53,743 bases of DNA, taken from NCBI GenBank assembly GCA_035532215.1, contig DATKRK010000439.1:1-53743 (forward strand). The letters are read 5' to 3'. Positions 26,135-33,800 of this stretch are shown here, piece after piece; position 1 is the stretch's first letter, and every line of letters starts with the position of its first letter. The translations under genes were made by a program, and so were the position numbers. Source of the DNA: JAICIG01 sp035532215. GTDB taxonomy: Bacteria; Planctomycetota; Planctomycetia; Pirellulales; JAICIG01. The notes below the pieces were generated by a model that saw only the letters and a list, made by a program, of their open reading frames with translations, did not search any database and was not told the origin of the DNA.

Positions 26135-27274
26135 CTATGACTTCGGCTGCACGTAGACGGGGATTTCCACGAGCGGGCAGTCCGGGGCGTTGGTGCGGAG
26201 CCGGATCGTGGTGCGGCGCGGCGTTCCATTGCCTTCGGCCGGAATTGCAGTAATTCGGATCGGCAATTCCGCGCAAAAGAGAGACGGGGAGCCGGATGCC
26301 CTTGGCTCGTCGACCTCGAGCCAGGCGACCTCGATTGGATCGGGCTTCAATTCGAGCGGAGAACTCATCAAGGGCGCACGAAATCGAACGACGATTTCCT
26401 TGGGAAGTTCGTCGGGGCTTACCGAGGCGAAAACCGTATCGGGCGCCGCCTCGACCGAGGGCCGGCAATCCGAGAACACCGGAATCGATCGCGGCGCCGA
26501 TCCGTCGGGCACCGAAGAAAGTTCGAGCGAGATCGTCCCCAGCCGGATCCGCCCGGGTTTTTCAAGGGTAAAGGCGACGCTCACTGGATACTTCCTGCGA
26601 ACGGTCGCCGCCGAAGGTCCGCGTTCTTCGTGGGGACTGGCTAGCTCGACCTTGATACCCGGAGAATCGCACTTGGCGCCGCTAATCCACGGCTGCGAGC
26701 CCTTATGCTCGGTCGACAACAACTCGAACTTTTCGACCTGCTCCGAGCCGGGCGCGCCCCGCGCCACGACTTCCAACGGCTGCCAGTTCACGGCCGGGAC
26801 GGGAGGATCGCGGCCTTTCAGCGTGATTCTCGCGACGAGAGGCCGCGCTTCGCCCTCGATGTAGACTTCGACTCTCACCGGCTTCTCACCCAAGCTGGGC
26901 GGCGTGGCGCTGGCCGTCAAAGTCGTCGCGGCGCCGGGGGCGATCGCTGGTGAAGCCGGCTTTTTCACGACGGTACACCCGCAACTCGTTTGAACTCGCG
27001 CGATACGGACCGTCTTCGCCCGCCGATTGGTCACGACGAGTTCGATCCGCTGAGGAGAATCGCCGGAAATCGTCGCCTCGGCGGGTTCGATGAGCAAATC
27101 CGCGCCGCGAGGCGTCCGGCTCGACGCCAATCGATAGAGGCCCGAACCGCCCGCGGCAAGCCCTAGACACAAGGTGATCGCCGTGCCGATTGTCGCGCGA
27201 GCGCTTCGGCGCCGGCCGATGCGTGAAGGAGGTTGCACCGGTTGCACCGTATGTTCGACATTGCTTTCCACCAT
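26135..27274 (-). CDS. DUF1573-type exported protein
   Basis: A 379-aa protein with one N-terminal membrane helix or uncleaved signal (near 30-50, GTAITLCLGLAAGGSGLYRL) and an Ig-like extracytoplasmic part. It carries the DUF1573 hallmark near 95-105 (IARVQTSCGCTVV), after the typical VTNRRAKTVRI strand, and a second Ig-like half (VAFTLEKPGRIRLGTISLEL). DUF1573 and HYDIN-like domains are common in Bacteroidetes and Planctomycetes; the function is unknown. I chose the ATG at 27274 because AAGGGG lies 9 nt upstream; the GTG at 27283 would touch that site. It is the last gene of the minus-strand cluster starting at 30925, about 87 bp after the C39-like gene. Confidence 0.75.
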   Translation of the reverse strand: MVESNVEHTVQPVQPPSRIGRRRSARATIGTAITLCLGLAAGGSGLYRLASSRTPRGADLLIEPAEATISGDSPQRIELVVTNRRAKTVRIARVQTSCGCTVVKKPASPAIAPGAATTLTASATPPSLGEKPVRVEVYIEGEARPLVARITLKGRDPPVPAVNWQPLEVVARGAPGSEQVEKFELLSTEHKGSQPWISGAKCDSPGIKVELASPHEERGPSAATVRRKYPVSVAFTLEKPGRIRLGTISLELSSVPDGSAPRSIPVFSDCRPSVEAAPDTVFASVSPDELPKEIVVRFRAPLMSSPLELKPDPIEVAWLEVDEPRASGSPSLFCAELPIRITAIPAEGNGTPRRTTIRLRTNAPDCPLVEIPVYVQPKS

Positions 27275-27361
27275 TGCGATCACCCCTTTTTGCTCGGAGC
27301 CTGACTGTAGACAATGCGTCGTTTCTGTCGCGCAGCTTTTTCTGTTCCCTGGCCGAGGTAA

Positions 27362-28027
27362 TCAACGCACCCGCGCCGCAACGGCGTCTCGCCGTTTGTT
27401 CCGAAGAGTTCGCCCGACAAGGCAGAACAGGACGGCGACACCGCCCGCCGCCGCGGCGCGATAACGGCCGCGAGATTCGAACTCGCTACGAAGGCCCGCC
27501 AACGCCGCGTCGCTAGCCGCAACGTGCAGCGCCTCGCCGTGCCAGTGCAGTTTCGTGCGTAACGCTTCTTCGGATACCCACATTGGTGGTTGGGGGACAT
27601 CGACAATCAGAGCGAGGCTGTTTCTGCACGCTGCCATGGCCACGAAGTGTCGTCTGCCGCGCGCGTTGACGATCGGAATGACTGCAGGCGAAGAGTTCGG
27701 CGGCGGCAACGTTCGGCGCCACTGGACCGCAAGCGTGTGCAACTCGACGGCGTGGGCCGCATCGCGGACTTCCGCGAGTGTATTTTCGTCGGAGCCGGGC
27801 TCGAAGTACTCGTCGATTGCGTCGGCACGTAACGGGCGGTCACAGATTGCGCTGCACAATTGCAACGCGACAGGCCCACACCGCAATAGTTCAGGTGCTG
27901 TGCGGCCAATCGGCGCCGATTCGGACTCGCCTTCACTATCAAGCACGCTACAGGCGCCTGTCGAGTTAGCGGCAGGCCCGATCAGCACGGCGGAGGCGAA
28001 AAGTGCAACGGCAAATAACCTAATCAT
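27362..28027 (-). CDS. C39-peptidase-like membrane-anchored protein
   Basis: A 221-aa protein. The N-terminal hydrophobic segment MIRLFAVALFASAVLIGPAA is a signal peptide or anchor. Near 49 comes RCGPVALQLC, like the catalytic Cys motif of C39 papain-fold peptidases; RRHFVAM near 130 gives the His and LALIVDVPQP near 145 the Asp. The Gln that usually precedes the Cys motif for the oxyanion hole is not evident, so activity is uncertain. A C-terminal helix (AAAAGGVAVLFCLVGRTL) followed by KRRD suggests a second anchor with the tail in the cytoplasm. No ABC transporter domains are attached, unlike bacteriocin exporters. The frame is open to 28252, but the ATG at 28027 gives the signal and overlaps the stop of a small upstream frame. 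Confidence 0.7.
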   Translation of the reverse strand: MIRLFAVALFASAVLIGPAANSTGACSVLDSEGESESAPIGRTAPELLRCGPVALQLCSAICDRPLRADAIDEYFEPGSDENTLAEVRDAAHAVELHTLAVQWRRTLPPPNSSPAVIPIVNARGRRHFVAMAACRNSLALIVDVPQPPMWVSEEALRTKLHWHGEALHVAASDAALAGLRSEFESRGRYRAAAAGGVAVLFCLVGRTLRNKRRDAVAARVR

Positions 28028-28238
28028 CGATATAGCGCTGAACCAGCAGCGCGCCCTGTAATTCCGGAAGCGAACGCGCGACATAACTTGGCATGGCCCC
28101 CTGTGCTCTGAAGATGACCGACGGAGCCACGCCAACGCGCCGCCGAGATAGACCAGAAAGCATCGCGAGCAACACAACGACAACGTATGCAACAAATACC
28201 TGAATGTCGGCGCCATCGTGTGGTGGTGCGGACGCCAA
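28020..28238 (-). CDS. Possible 72-aa small membrane protein
   Basis: A small frame between the Cys-rich gene and the C39-like gene. It has one hydrophobic segment (IQVFVAYVVVVLLAMLSGL) followed by Arg-Arg-Arg, giving a probable single-pass topology, and a plausible soluble tail ending in LLVQRYIDD. Its TAG stop lies within the first codons of the C39-like gene, an 8-nt overlap that suggests coupled translation. Weak points: the only start before the helix is TTG at 28238, no good Shine-Dalgarno is seen, and a longer frame of the C39-like gene crosses the same DNA. I recognise no family. Confidence 0.4.
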   Translation of the reverse strand: MASAPPHDGADIQVFVAYVVVVLLAMLSGLSRRRVGVAPSVIFRAQGAMPSYVARSLPELQGALLVQRYIDD

Positions 28239-28286
28239 TTGATCGGCCGCATGCTAAAGAAACCGAATCAGCGTCATGCGTACCTG

Positions 28287-28748
28287 TCAGGGGTCTAAGC
28301 ACGTCATGCCCGGCAGGCTGCACGGCAGGCCGCCAACAGCGGTTTTATACGACTGCGCATACCCGACCGCAGTCCCGCACGGAAGTGTGGTGTTGTTTCC
28401 TGGGGGCGGCGCCGACGGGGTATTGCACGTGCTATCGAGATAACCCGCATAGACTCCAGGGCATGCCGTATAGCTGGACGTACAGGCGACGCACGGACCC
28501 GTAATTGGGGTGCAGTCGGAGCTAGGCAGTATTATATTGCATTGCCAATAAAAACCCCCGGGTCCAGGCGCCGCAAAACATTTAGCGCATCCAGCACCCG
28601 TAACACCAAAATCCGAGCAATCGGCGCCGGCCCTAATTCCTTCGAGCGAGGGAGGGGCCATCAGCTCGGAATCGCGCGTAGCGCAAGCAATCCTCGCAAC
28701 CAAGGATAGCGCGAGGACGCACGCCGTTAACATCACAGGACGCAACAT
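28287..28748 (-). CDS. Small secreted cysteine-rich protein
   Basis: A 153-aa protein of unknown family. The signal peptide (MLRPVMLTACVLALSLVARI) ends near ACA-TRD. The mature part has 12 cysteines within about 110 residues, in pairs such as GCAKC and PCVAC, plus many Gly, Pro, Ser and Thr, so it is probably a small disulphide-rich extracellular protein. It contains a Gly-Gly near the end (YKTAVGGLPC); a link to the neighbouring C39-like peptidase is speculation. The DNA is visibly less GC-rich than the flanking genes. It starts 20 bp after the upstream gene, so it is very likely part of the same transcript. Confidence 0.75.
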   Translation of the reverse strand: MLRPVMLTACVLALSLVARIACATRDSELMAPPSLEGIRAGADCSDFGVTGAGCAKCFAAPGPGGFYWQCNIILPSSDCTPITGPCVACTSSYTACPGVYAGYLDSTCNTPSAPPPGNNTTLPCGTAVGYAQSYKTAVGGLPCSLPGMTCLDP

Positions 28749-28768
28749 GACTTCTCCTTTTCTCGAAG

Positions 28769-29890
28769 CTACCTACGGCACATTCGGTACGCCACAATCG
28801 ACATGCATACAGCCCCCACGGCGACCAGCACATAGGTCGCGACCGGCAGGCCGTGTTGCGGGCGGGCGTTCAAAGCCACCTCCTGCGAACTTGGCGCGGA
28901 CCTCATCTCACGCTTCGTTTGCTCGGCGGCGCGTTCGATCATCGCTTGTTGGGCTTTCTGGCCGCCCAGCGTGTAGGACTTCGGCTCGCCTGCGCCGCTC
29001 ATATCGATCACAGTCGTTCCATCAGGCGCCTTGGGCCGAAACCGCTCCAGTTTCAAGGGTTGATTGATCGTTACGGATTTCACTTTAAGTGTGGAGGTAT
29101 GGGAGTACTCATTGCCGGCCGTAGCGAGCTTGGCAAACCAGCGCTCCGCCCCGCTCGCGGCGTCGCGAACGCGCAGATAATCCTTGATTTCCATCGTCGT
29201 CACGAAGCGGTCGAACTGCGGATCGCCGGTATCGTAGCGCCAAACGATGCGAGCAGGCAGATAGTCGTGTTCGCAATCGAGCCAGACGTCGATCTTGACC
29301 GTCTTCCCTGCCGGCCCTTCGGTCCTGGCGATATCGACTTTGTAACACCGCCGACCGGAAATCGTTTCTTCGCCGACGAGGGCGCTGCCGGGAAGCCTCA
29401 TCAATTCCGGAAGACTTTTGTCAGCGAGCGAGCCTCGCTTTCCATAGGTAAACCCAAGGGTCGCCGCCTTTTGATAAGAGTCGCCTACCGCTTTTGTGAT
29501 CACAATCTGTGGAGGGAGGGGCGACCCGTCCATTTTGGTCCGCACGACAAATTGATGTCCGCGTCGACCGTCGAACGTCACGGCGCTCTTGAGGCGTTGC
29601 GGGTTTTCGCGGTCGTACTCTTCGAAGAGTACGCACTCGCCCTGCTCCGCCCATTCCAGGAGTTGGCCTGGCGGGTTAGTTAGGCCAGCATCTTTCATGG
29701 CTTGGCTCAGGTCGGACTCAAGCTCGTAGGCGACGTCGATCGACTGGATCGAAGAAAGCTGCGCTTGCAGTGCCGCGGCGAGAGACTCCAAGGTCATCGT
29801 TTGGTCGGCTGCAGCAGCCCGGCCGACCATTGCGGCGGCAAAGAGAAATAGCCAGCAGCATAGTTTGAGACGTCGCATGTCACGCACCAT
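28769..29890 (-). CDS. Exported protein with C-terminal membrane anchor, function unknown
   Basis: A 373-aa protein. The signal peptide MRRLKLCCWLFLFAAAMVGR ends at AAAADQ. The body begins with ESLAAALQAQLSSIQSIDVA, then has beta-rich repeats (YKVDIARTEGPAGKTVKIDV followed by WLDCEHDYLPARIVWR) reminiscent of LolA/LolB or RseB-like open barrels that bind lipids or signal peptides. This resemblance is by pattern only. Residues of about 345-368 (VATYVLVAVGAVCMSIVAYR) form a C-terminal helix ending in CRR. It starts only 3 bp after the DUF1559 gene, so translation is probably coupled. A regulator or sorting factor for the cluster's secreted products is conceivable. Confidence 0.65.
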   Translation of the reverse strand: MVRDMRRLKLCCWLFLFAAAMVGRAAAADQTMTLESLAAALQAQLSSIQSIDVAYELESDLSQAMKDAGLTNPPGQLLEWAEQGECVLFEEYDRENPQRLKSAVTFDGRRGHQFVVRTKMDGSPLPPQIVITKAVGDSYQKAATLGFTYGKRGSLADKSLPELMRLPGSALVGEETISGRRCYKVDIARTEGPAGKTVKIDVWLDCEHDYLPARIVWRYDTGDPQFDRFVTTMEIKDYLRVRDAASGAERWFAKLATAGNEYSHTSTLKVKSVTINQPLKLERFRPKAPDGTTVIDMSGAGEPKSYTLGGQKAQQAMIERAAEQTKREMRSAPSSQEVALNARPQHGLPVATYVLVAVGAVCMSIVAYRMCRR

Positions 29891-29893
29891 TTT

Positions 29894-30925
29894 TCAAAAG
29901 GAATCCTCGTTGAACGATTCGCCTCCGGCTCGCGTCGCGATGGCGCGCCAGACCTGCAAGCTAATCGATTCGCTGATGAAACGAGAACCGCCATCCGCGA
30001 ACAGGACGTTGACGCCGCCCGGGTGCAGGCTGCGCGCCGAAAAGGCGCCGGGGCCGCCGCCAAGCGACCCGCTGCCGCAATCGGGCGTCTGGGAATTCGG
30101 AGTGAAAATGTGGTTGTACCAGGTCTGACTGAATCCGCAGGTGAGCCACGTTCGGCCGCAATAAGAGTCGTGAGGCGGATTTAGGCTGGGCGGCGCGGGA
30201 CAAAGCGCCTCCGCTTCCGCGAGATGGTTGATTGGCGCCGCGACAAAAAAGTAATCGCGCGGCGGATCGAAATACGCCGAATTTCCGCCGCCGATCAGCT
30301 TTTCGCTAAACAAAGCCGTCTGGGCCAAACCGTCGGAAATCGCGGCGGGGGCAACGGCCCCCCACCAACGAAATGCGCCGAAACGCGACCTATCGAGCGC
30401 TGCCAACTCGGGGGGGGAAAGGCGGACCCCATTGTTCGGGGTGATTCCCATATTCACTCGATAACTGTTGGCGCCAGGTTCGAAGCGGTCGGACGGACAG
30501 AGAAACACGGGAATGCCGATCGAAAGCAGAGCCTGGTTCACCTTGCTGGTCGGCGGCGACCCTGCCGGGTATTGCACCACTTCATTGAAATCGACGCGGT
30601 CGTAAACCGCGGATTGATCTAAATAGGGGAGCAAGCGAACGTGCGGCGAGACCTCTTGCCTCTCTTTGGGATCGCCATTCTTGAGTACCAAGTTGGACGG
30701 GAACGTGCCGTGAACCGAAACGTGCGAGTTGCACGCAATGCCGATTTGGCGCAGATGGTTGAGACATTGCGTCCGCCTGCCCGACTCGCGGCTGGCCTGC
30801 ACCGCAGGCAACAAGAGCGCCGCGAGAAAGCTGACGAGCCCGATCGCCACCAGCGTCTCGACGAGCGTTACGCCGTCAGGCCGGCGAACGCGCCGCACAA
30901 CAACGGAAAAGACCCGCCGTCGCAT
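29894..30925 (-). CDS. DUF1559 pseudopilin-like protein
   Basis: A 343-aa planctomycete-type pseudopilin, first gene of the minus-strand cluster. The Arg-rich leader ends in PDGVTLVETLVAIGLVSFLA, a class III signal with Gly at -1 and Glu at +5, so it should be a substrate of a prepilin peptidase. The characteristic RRTQCLNHLRQIGIACNSH helix follows. Near the end is the DUF1559 H-X9-DG motif (HPGGVNVLFADGG). Proteins of this family are numerous per planctomycete genome and their roles are largely unknown. The Gly at -1 contrasts with the Ala in all four main T2SS pseudopilins here. The start at 30925 is the first ATG, and no gene lies upstream until the repeat at 31092. Confidence 0.88.
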   Translation of the reverse strand: MRRRVFSVVVRRVRRPDGVTLVETLVAIGLVSFLAALLLPAVQASRESGRRTQCLNHLRQIGIACNSHVSVHGTFPSNLVLKNGDPKERQEVSPHVRLLPYLDQSAVYDRVDFNEVVQYPAGSPPTSKVNQALLSIGIPVFLCPSDRFEPGANSYRVNMGITPNNGVRLSPPELAALDRSRFGAFRWWGAVAPAAISDGLAQTALFSEKLIGGGNSAYFDPPRDYFFVAAPINHLAEAEALCPAPPSLNPPHDSYCGRTWLTCGFSQTWYNHIFTPNSQTPDCGSGSLGGGPGAFSARSLHPGGVNVLFADGGSRFISESISLQVWRAIATRAGGESFNEDSF

Positions 30926-31264
30926 GAATCACCCCGCTGCCGCCGAGAAGGACGCGTCCAGAACGAAACCGCTTACTCTCCTCACGCGAAGCGCAATGTA
31001 CTCGGGGCCGGACGGAATGCAAGCCCCCTTACCGAAATCTTCGAAAAAATGTCTAACGTGCAACTCTTTCGATATAGCCGATGTTGCGAGGCTAGTGCCT
31101 CTTCATGTCTGAATTGATAGGTGAGGGTGGCTGGCGGCAGAGCGAAGCGATGCCCCAGCGAACTGGGGCTTCGCCTAGGCTCAGCCGCCAGCCACCCGAC
31201 TGTCAAAATGGCTTTGAAGAGGCACTGGAGACGCGAGTTGGAACCGAGGGGCCGTCGAGAGGCA
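30926..31264. other. Intergenic region upstream of the DUF1559 cluster
   Basis: A 339-bp gap. The right half is repeat copy C (31092-31228). At 31257-31267 a lone element end (GAGAGGCACTAG) forms the stop of the beta-helix gene. The AT-richer stretch near 31030-31090 probably holds the cluster's minus-strand promoter, but boxes cannot be assigned. Confidence 0.5.
31092..31228 (-). repeat. 137-bp palindromic element, copy C
   Basis: Reads CTAGTGCCTCTTCATGTCTG at its left end and GGCTTTGAAGAGGCACTGG at its right end. The two 14-bp arms are intact. It lies between the start of the DUF1559 cluster and the 3' end of the beta-helix gene, both on the minus strand, so it could separate their transcripts. 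Orientation is opposite to copies A and B. Confidence 0.88.
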
Positions 31265-32602
31265 CTAGCGCACTTCCAACACCGGCTGCGCAAAGCCTTC
31301 GATGCGGTTGCCGGCGAGCTTGATGTCGCGCGCGAGCTTGCCGACGCGGACGCCGATGCGCTGCATCGGGTCGCGCGTCTCGCGAATCTCGTTGGCGGCG
31401 ATCGTGACTGCTTCGGTCTGGCCTTGAACGTCGATGCCGATCCCCTGCTCGGCCCCGCTATTCTCGATGCGGTTGCGCTCCAGCCGGTTGCGGTGCGGCG
31501 CAAAGTCTTTGCCGCGCTCGGGGCGAAACAGCACGCCGGCCGCGCCGCTGTCGAAGATCTCGTTGTCGCAGATCAGGTTGTTCGTGTCGCGATGGCCGAT
31601 CGACACGCCGTACTTCCGATTCGCACGGATCGCGTTCTTTTCGGCCAGGCCGTATTTCACGCCCCAGCAGAAGAAAATGCCGATCTCGTTGCCCTCCAGC
31701 CGATTGTTGCGAATGATCGGCCGCTGCGAACCGGAGCCGGGGTGCAGGCCCAAGCCCGCGTTGTCGTGACTGCGGCAGTTTTCGACCACGACATCGTGGC
31801 AAATCTGCCAACTGATGCCGTCGCCATTGTAGTTGCGCGCCGTGACGCCGCGAATCGAAATCCGGCGACAGTCTTGCAGGAAGACGCAGCCGGCGTAGTT
31901 GCCGTCGAGATTCTCGTTGTGCTCCTTGTCGCCGTCGAGCGCGAGATTTTCGATCGCCACGCCTTCGATCTCCTCCCCGCTGAGAATCGGGTAGAGCGTG
32001 GAAACGGTCGAATCGCCCATCAGCCAGAAGTTCTTCCGCAAAGCCCGGTCGAGCTTGAAGCGGTTGCCGTCGCGCGCGACGAGCGTGCGCTTGGCGACTT
32101 CCATGCCGCCGGTGTGCGGATTTTTCGTGCGCAGGCACACGCCGTCTCCCACGCGGAAACCCGAAGCGTCGGCCAGCGTGATTTCCTGATCGTACCAATC
32201 GGAGTCGGCCGCCAGCTTGGTCGTCGTCGAAGGGGCCTTGACCAGCACCGTTTCGTCGCCGCTGCCGAGCAGGCGGACATTCGAGTGCAAGTAGACGGCG
32301 TTTCGCAGCAGGTACCTGCCGGGCAGAATCTGCACGGTCCCGCCGCCGAGCCGGGCGACGTAGTCGACGGCCGCTTGCAATGCGCGGTCGGTGGCGCCGA
32401 CCAGATCGCCCTTGTCGGTGCCGACCGAGAGCGTGAGCCGCTCTTTCCAATCGGGCTCGACAACGTCGTCGCCCGATGTGGCCCGCGGCTCGGTCACTTG
32501 CGGCCGTTCTTCGGCCAGCAAACGACCAGCGGCGGCAAAGTAGGTTCCGGCGGCGGCGCCGAGAAAACTGCGGCGGCTGAAATGGGTCGATGGTCGGCTC
32601 AT
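31265..32602 (-). CDS. Tat-exported right-handed beta-helix protein
   Basis: A 445-aa protein with a Tat signal (SRRSFLGAAAGTYFAAAGRL) and a long right-handed parallel beta-helix of the pectate-lyase/PbH1 kind. The entry segment (LQAAVDYVARLGGGTVQILP then GRYLLRNAVYLHSNVRL) is typical of the glycan-active pectin-lyase fold. Repeated rungs of the N-x-(I/L)-x-x-N type follow (IIRNNRLEGNEIGIFF, LICDNEIFDSGAAGVLF, RLERNRIENSG). It probably acts on a polysaccharide, but no catalytic residues can be named. Its TAG stop is embedded in a lone repeat-element end. The ATG at 32602 gives the full Tat motif. Confidence 0.85.
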   Translation of the reverse strand: MSRPSTHFSRRSFLGAAAGTYFAAAGRLLAEERPQVTEPRATSGDDVVEPDWKERLTLSVGTDKGDLVGATDRALQAAVDYVARLGGGTVQILPGRYLLRNAVYLHSNVRLLGSGDETVLVKAPSTTTKLAADSDWYDQEITLADASGFRVGDGVCLRTKNPHTGGMEVAKRTLVARDGNRFKLDRALRKNFWLMGDSTVSTLYPILSGEEIEGVAIENLALDGDKEHNENLDGNYAGCVFLQDCRRISIRGVTARNYNGDGISWQICHDVVVENCRSHDNAGLGLHPGSGSQRPIIRNNRLEGNEIGIFFCWGVKYGLAEKNAIRANRKYGVSIGHRDTNNLICDNEIFDSGAAGVLFRPERGKDFAPHRNRLERNRIENSGAEQGIGIDVQGQTEAVTIAANEIRETRDPMQRIGVRVGKLARDIKLAGNRIEGFAQPVLEVR

Positions 32603-32727
32603 CGAGTAGGCTCCTGCCGCTCGTGCGGCGTTGGAAGGCGGGTTCGCGGGTTCGCCGGCGGCAATCGCCCGGCAAGGCAGAGCGGGGCGCGCGGCACGGC
32701 GATTTTAACCGTCCGCCGGGCAGGATG

Positions 32728-33282
32728 CTAATCGGCCAGTTGCACCGGAATGTACCGAAAGCCCGTTAAACCGTCTCTCGCGAAGAGTCTCGCGACGCGC
32801 TGCGAAGCGATCCAGTTCCAATCGTCGTGTTTTGTCAGGAACAGGTCGAGGTCTGGCATTTGGCTGCGACGGAGGCAGTAAGACCGGATCGATCGGACGG
32901 TCTCTCTTCCAGAAACGAAGTGTCTCAGTTCCGAGCGCTCGTAATCGACGACGTCGAACTGTGCGGCTGACACCAGCACGAAATACTCGCCGAGCACGTC
33001 GCCCGTCCGGTCGACGAGGTCGGTCGGAATGAACCTCAGGTCGTCGGGCAGTCGGGCGGTTTCGAGCAGCGTTTTGGCGCGCGCGCTAACCAGCAGATCC
33101 TTGCTGGCGGAGAAGAGCTTGTCGGTCAAACTGCCGTTGCGACGTCGTTCGGACTTGGCCCGGCCGATTTGGAGGCGTTCCCCAAACGCGATCGTATTGA
33201 CCATGCGGCCGTCGTCCGACACCGCGGAATTGGCCCACATTTGCCCGTGGTCCGCTGAATCTCCCAACAGAAAGTACAGCAT
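32728..33282 (-). CDS. Imm11/DUF1629-like orphan protein
   Basis: A 184-aa cytoplasmic protein without signal peptide. The central and C-terminal pattern (LRFIPTDLVDRTGDVLGEYF followed by VLVSAAQFDVVDYERSELRH) resembles the DUF1629/Imm11 immunity family of polymorphic toxin systems. This is a pattern match only. The frame extends to 33405, but the first 41 residues look like non-coding translation, so I chose the ATG at 33282 (AGGA about 12 nt upstream). Its DNA is less GC-rich than the neighbours, which fits an acquired gene. No toxin gene is seen beside it; the beta-helix gene downstream is separately exported and lacks toxin features. Confidence 0.6.
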   Translation of the reverse strand: MLYFLLGDSADHGQMWANSAVSDDGRMVNTIAFGERLQIGRAKSERRRNGSLTDKLFSASKDLLVSARAKTLLETARLPDDLRFIPTDLVDRTGDVLGEYFVLVSAAQFDVVDYERSELRHFVSGRETVRSIRSYCLRRSQMPDLDLFLTKHDDWNWIASQRVARLFARDGLTGFRYIPVQLAD

Positions 33283-33800
33283 CGCGGACGTATCCTGAAG
33301 AACTCGTTCGATCACCGGGTAGGCGATTCCCGCTTGGGAACGAACTTGCCCCCGACATGTAGCCGCTTTGCTGAGCGTCGTCGTGCGTCGGCTATCGGCC
33401 CTCAACTCCTTTAACGCCGGAATCCGCCAAAACGAACGGAAAAACTAAAAAAAACTTTCTGTCCATCGCGAGGCGGCAGCAACACCAGTTCAACGCAGAC
33501 GCCAAAAGTGCTGTCAAATAAAGCGGTAAATGCCCAGCAATTAGGCAATCCCTCGATGTGCCCGCAATTTGAACTAGCGTCGGTTATTCTTGATTAAGCC
33601 TTTTGCCATAATGACTTACGGATATGATCCGCAACCTTTGCGAGCGGCCTTGGATAACGACTGGCACGCTACCTGCTAAGCCGGACTCAAACGATTCAAA
33701 GGCGTCGCGTTGACGCAAACGTCCCAAGACCGTCTTCCCGGTCGGCGGATGTCCGTACGGCGGAGAATCGTTACTTCCTTCTCAATGGCGGAGCGTGAAT
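33283..33800. other. Divergent region between the Imm11-like gene and amt
   Basis: A 518-bp gap, AT-richer than average, including an A-run near 33440-33456. The sigma-54 promoter of amt is at 33662-33677. No other gene is credible. Possible activator sites upstream of the promoter (33480-33640) cannot be assigned; I see no clear NtrC-type dyad. Confidence 0.45.
33662..33677 (+). promoter_or_regulatory. Sigma-54 (-24/-12) promoter of amt
   Basis: TGGCACGCTACCTGCT matches the RpoN consensus TGGCACG-N4-TTGCW in 15 of 16 meaningful terms, with GG and GC at the required 10-bp spacing. Transcription would begin near 33688, leaving a leader of about 113 nt before the amt ATG. Ammonium transporter genes are classic NtrC/RpoN targets, which supports the call. 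Confidence 0.8.

Noticed and set aside
28024..28323. A third overlapping frame (99 codons) between the Cys-rich and C39-like genes
   Set aside because: It overlaps the coding end of the Cys-rich gene, has no signal or helix at the right place and shows poorer composition than the 72-aa frame.
31121..32731. A 536-codon plus-strand frame opposite the beta-helix gene
   Set aside because: It begins inside repeat copy C and is the antisense of a beta-helix protein with a clear Tat signal.
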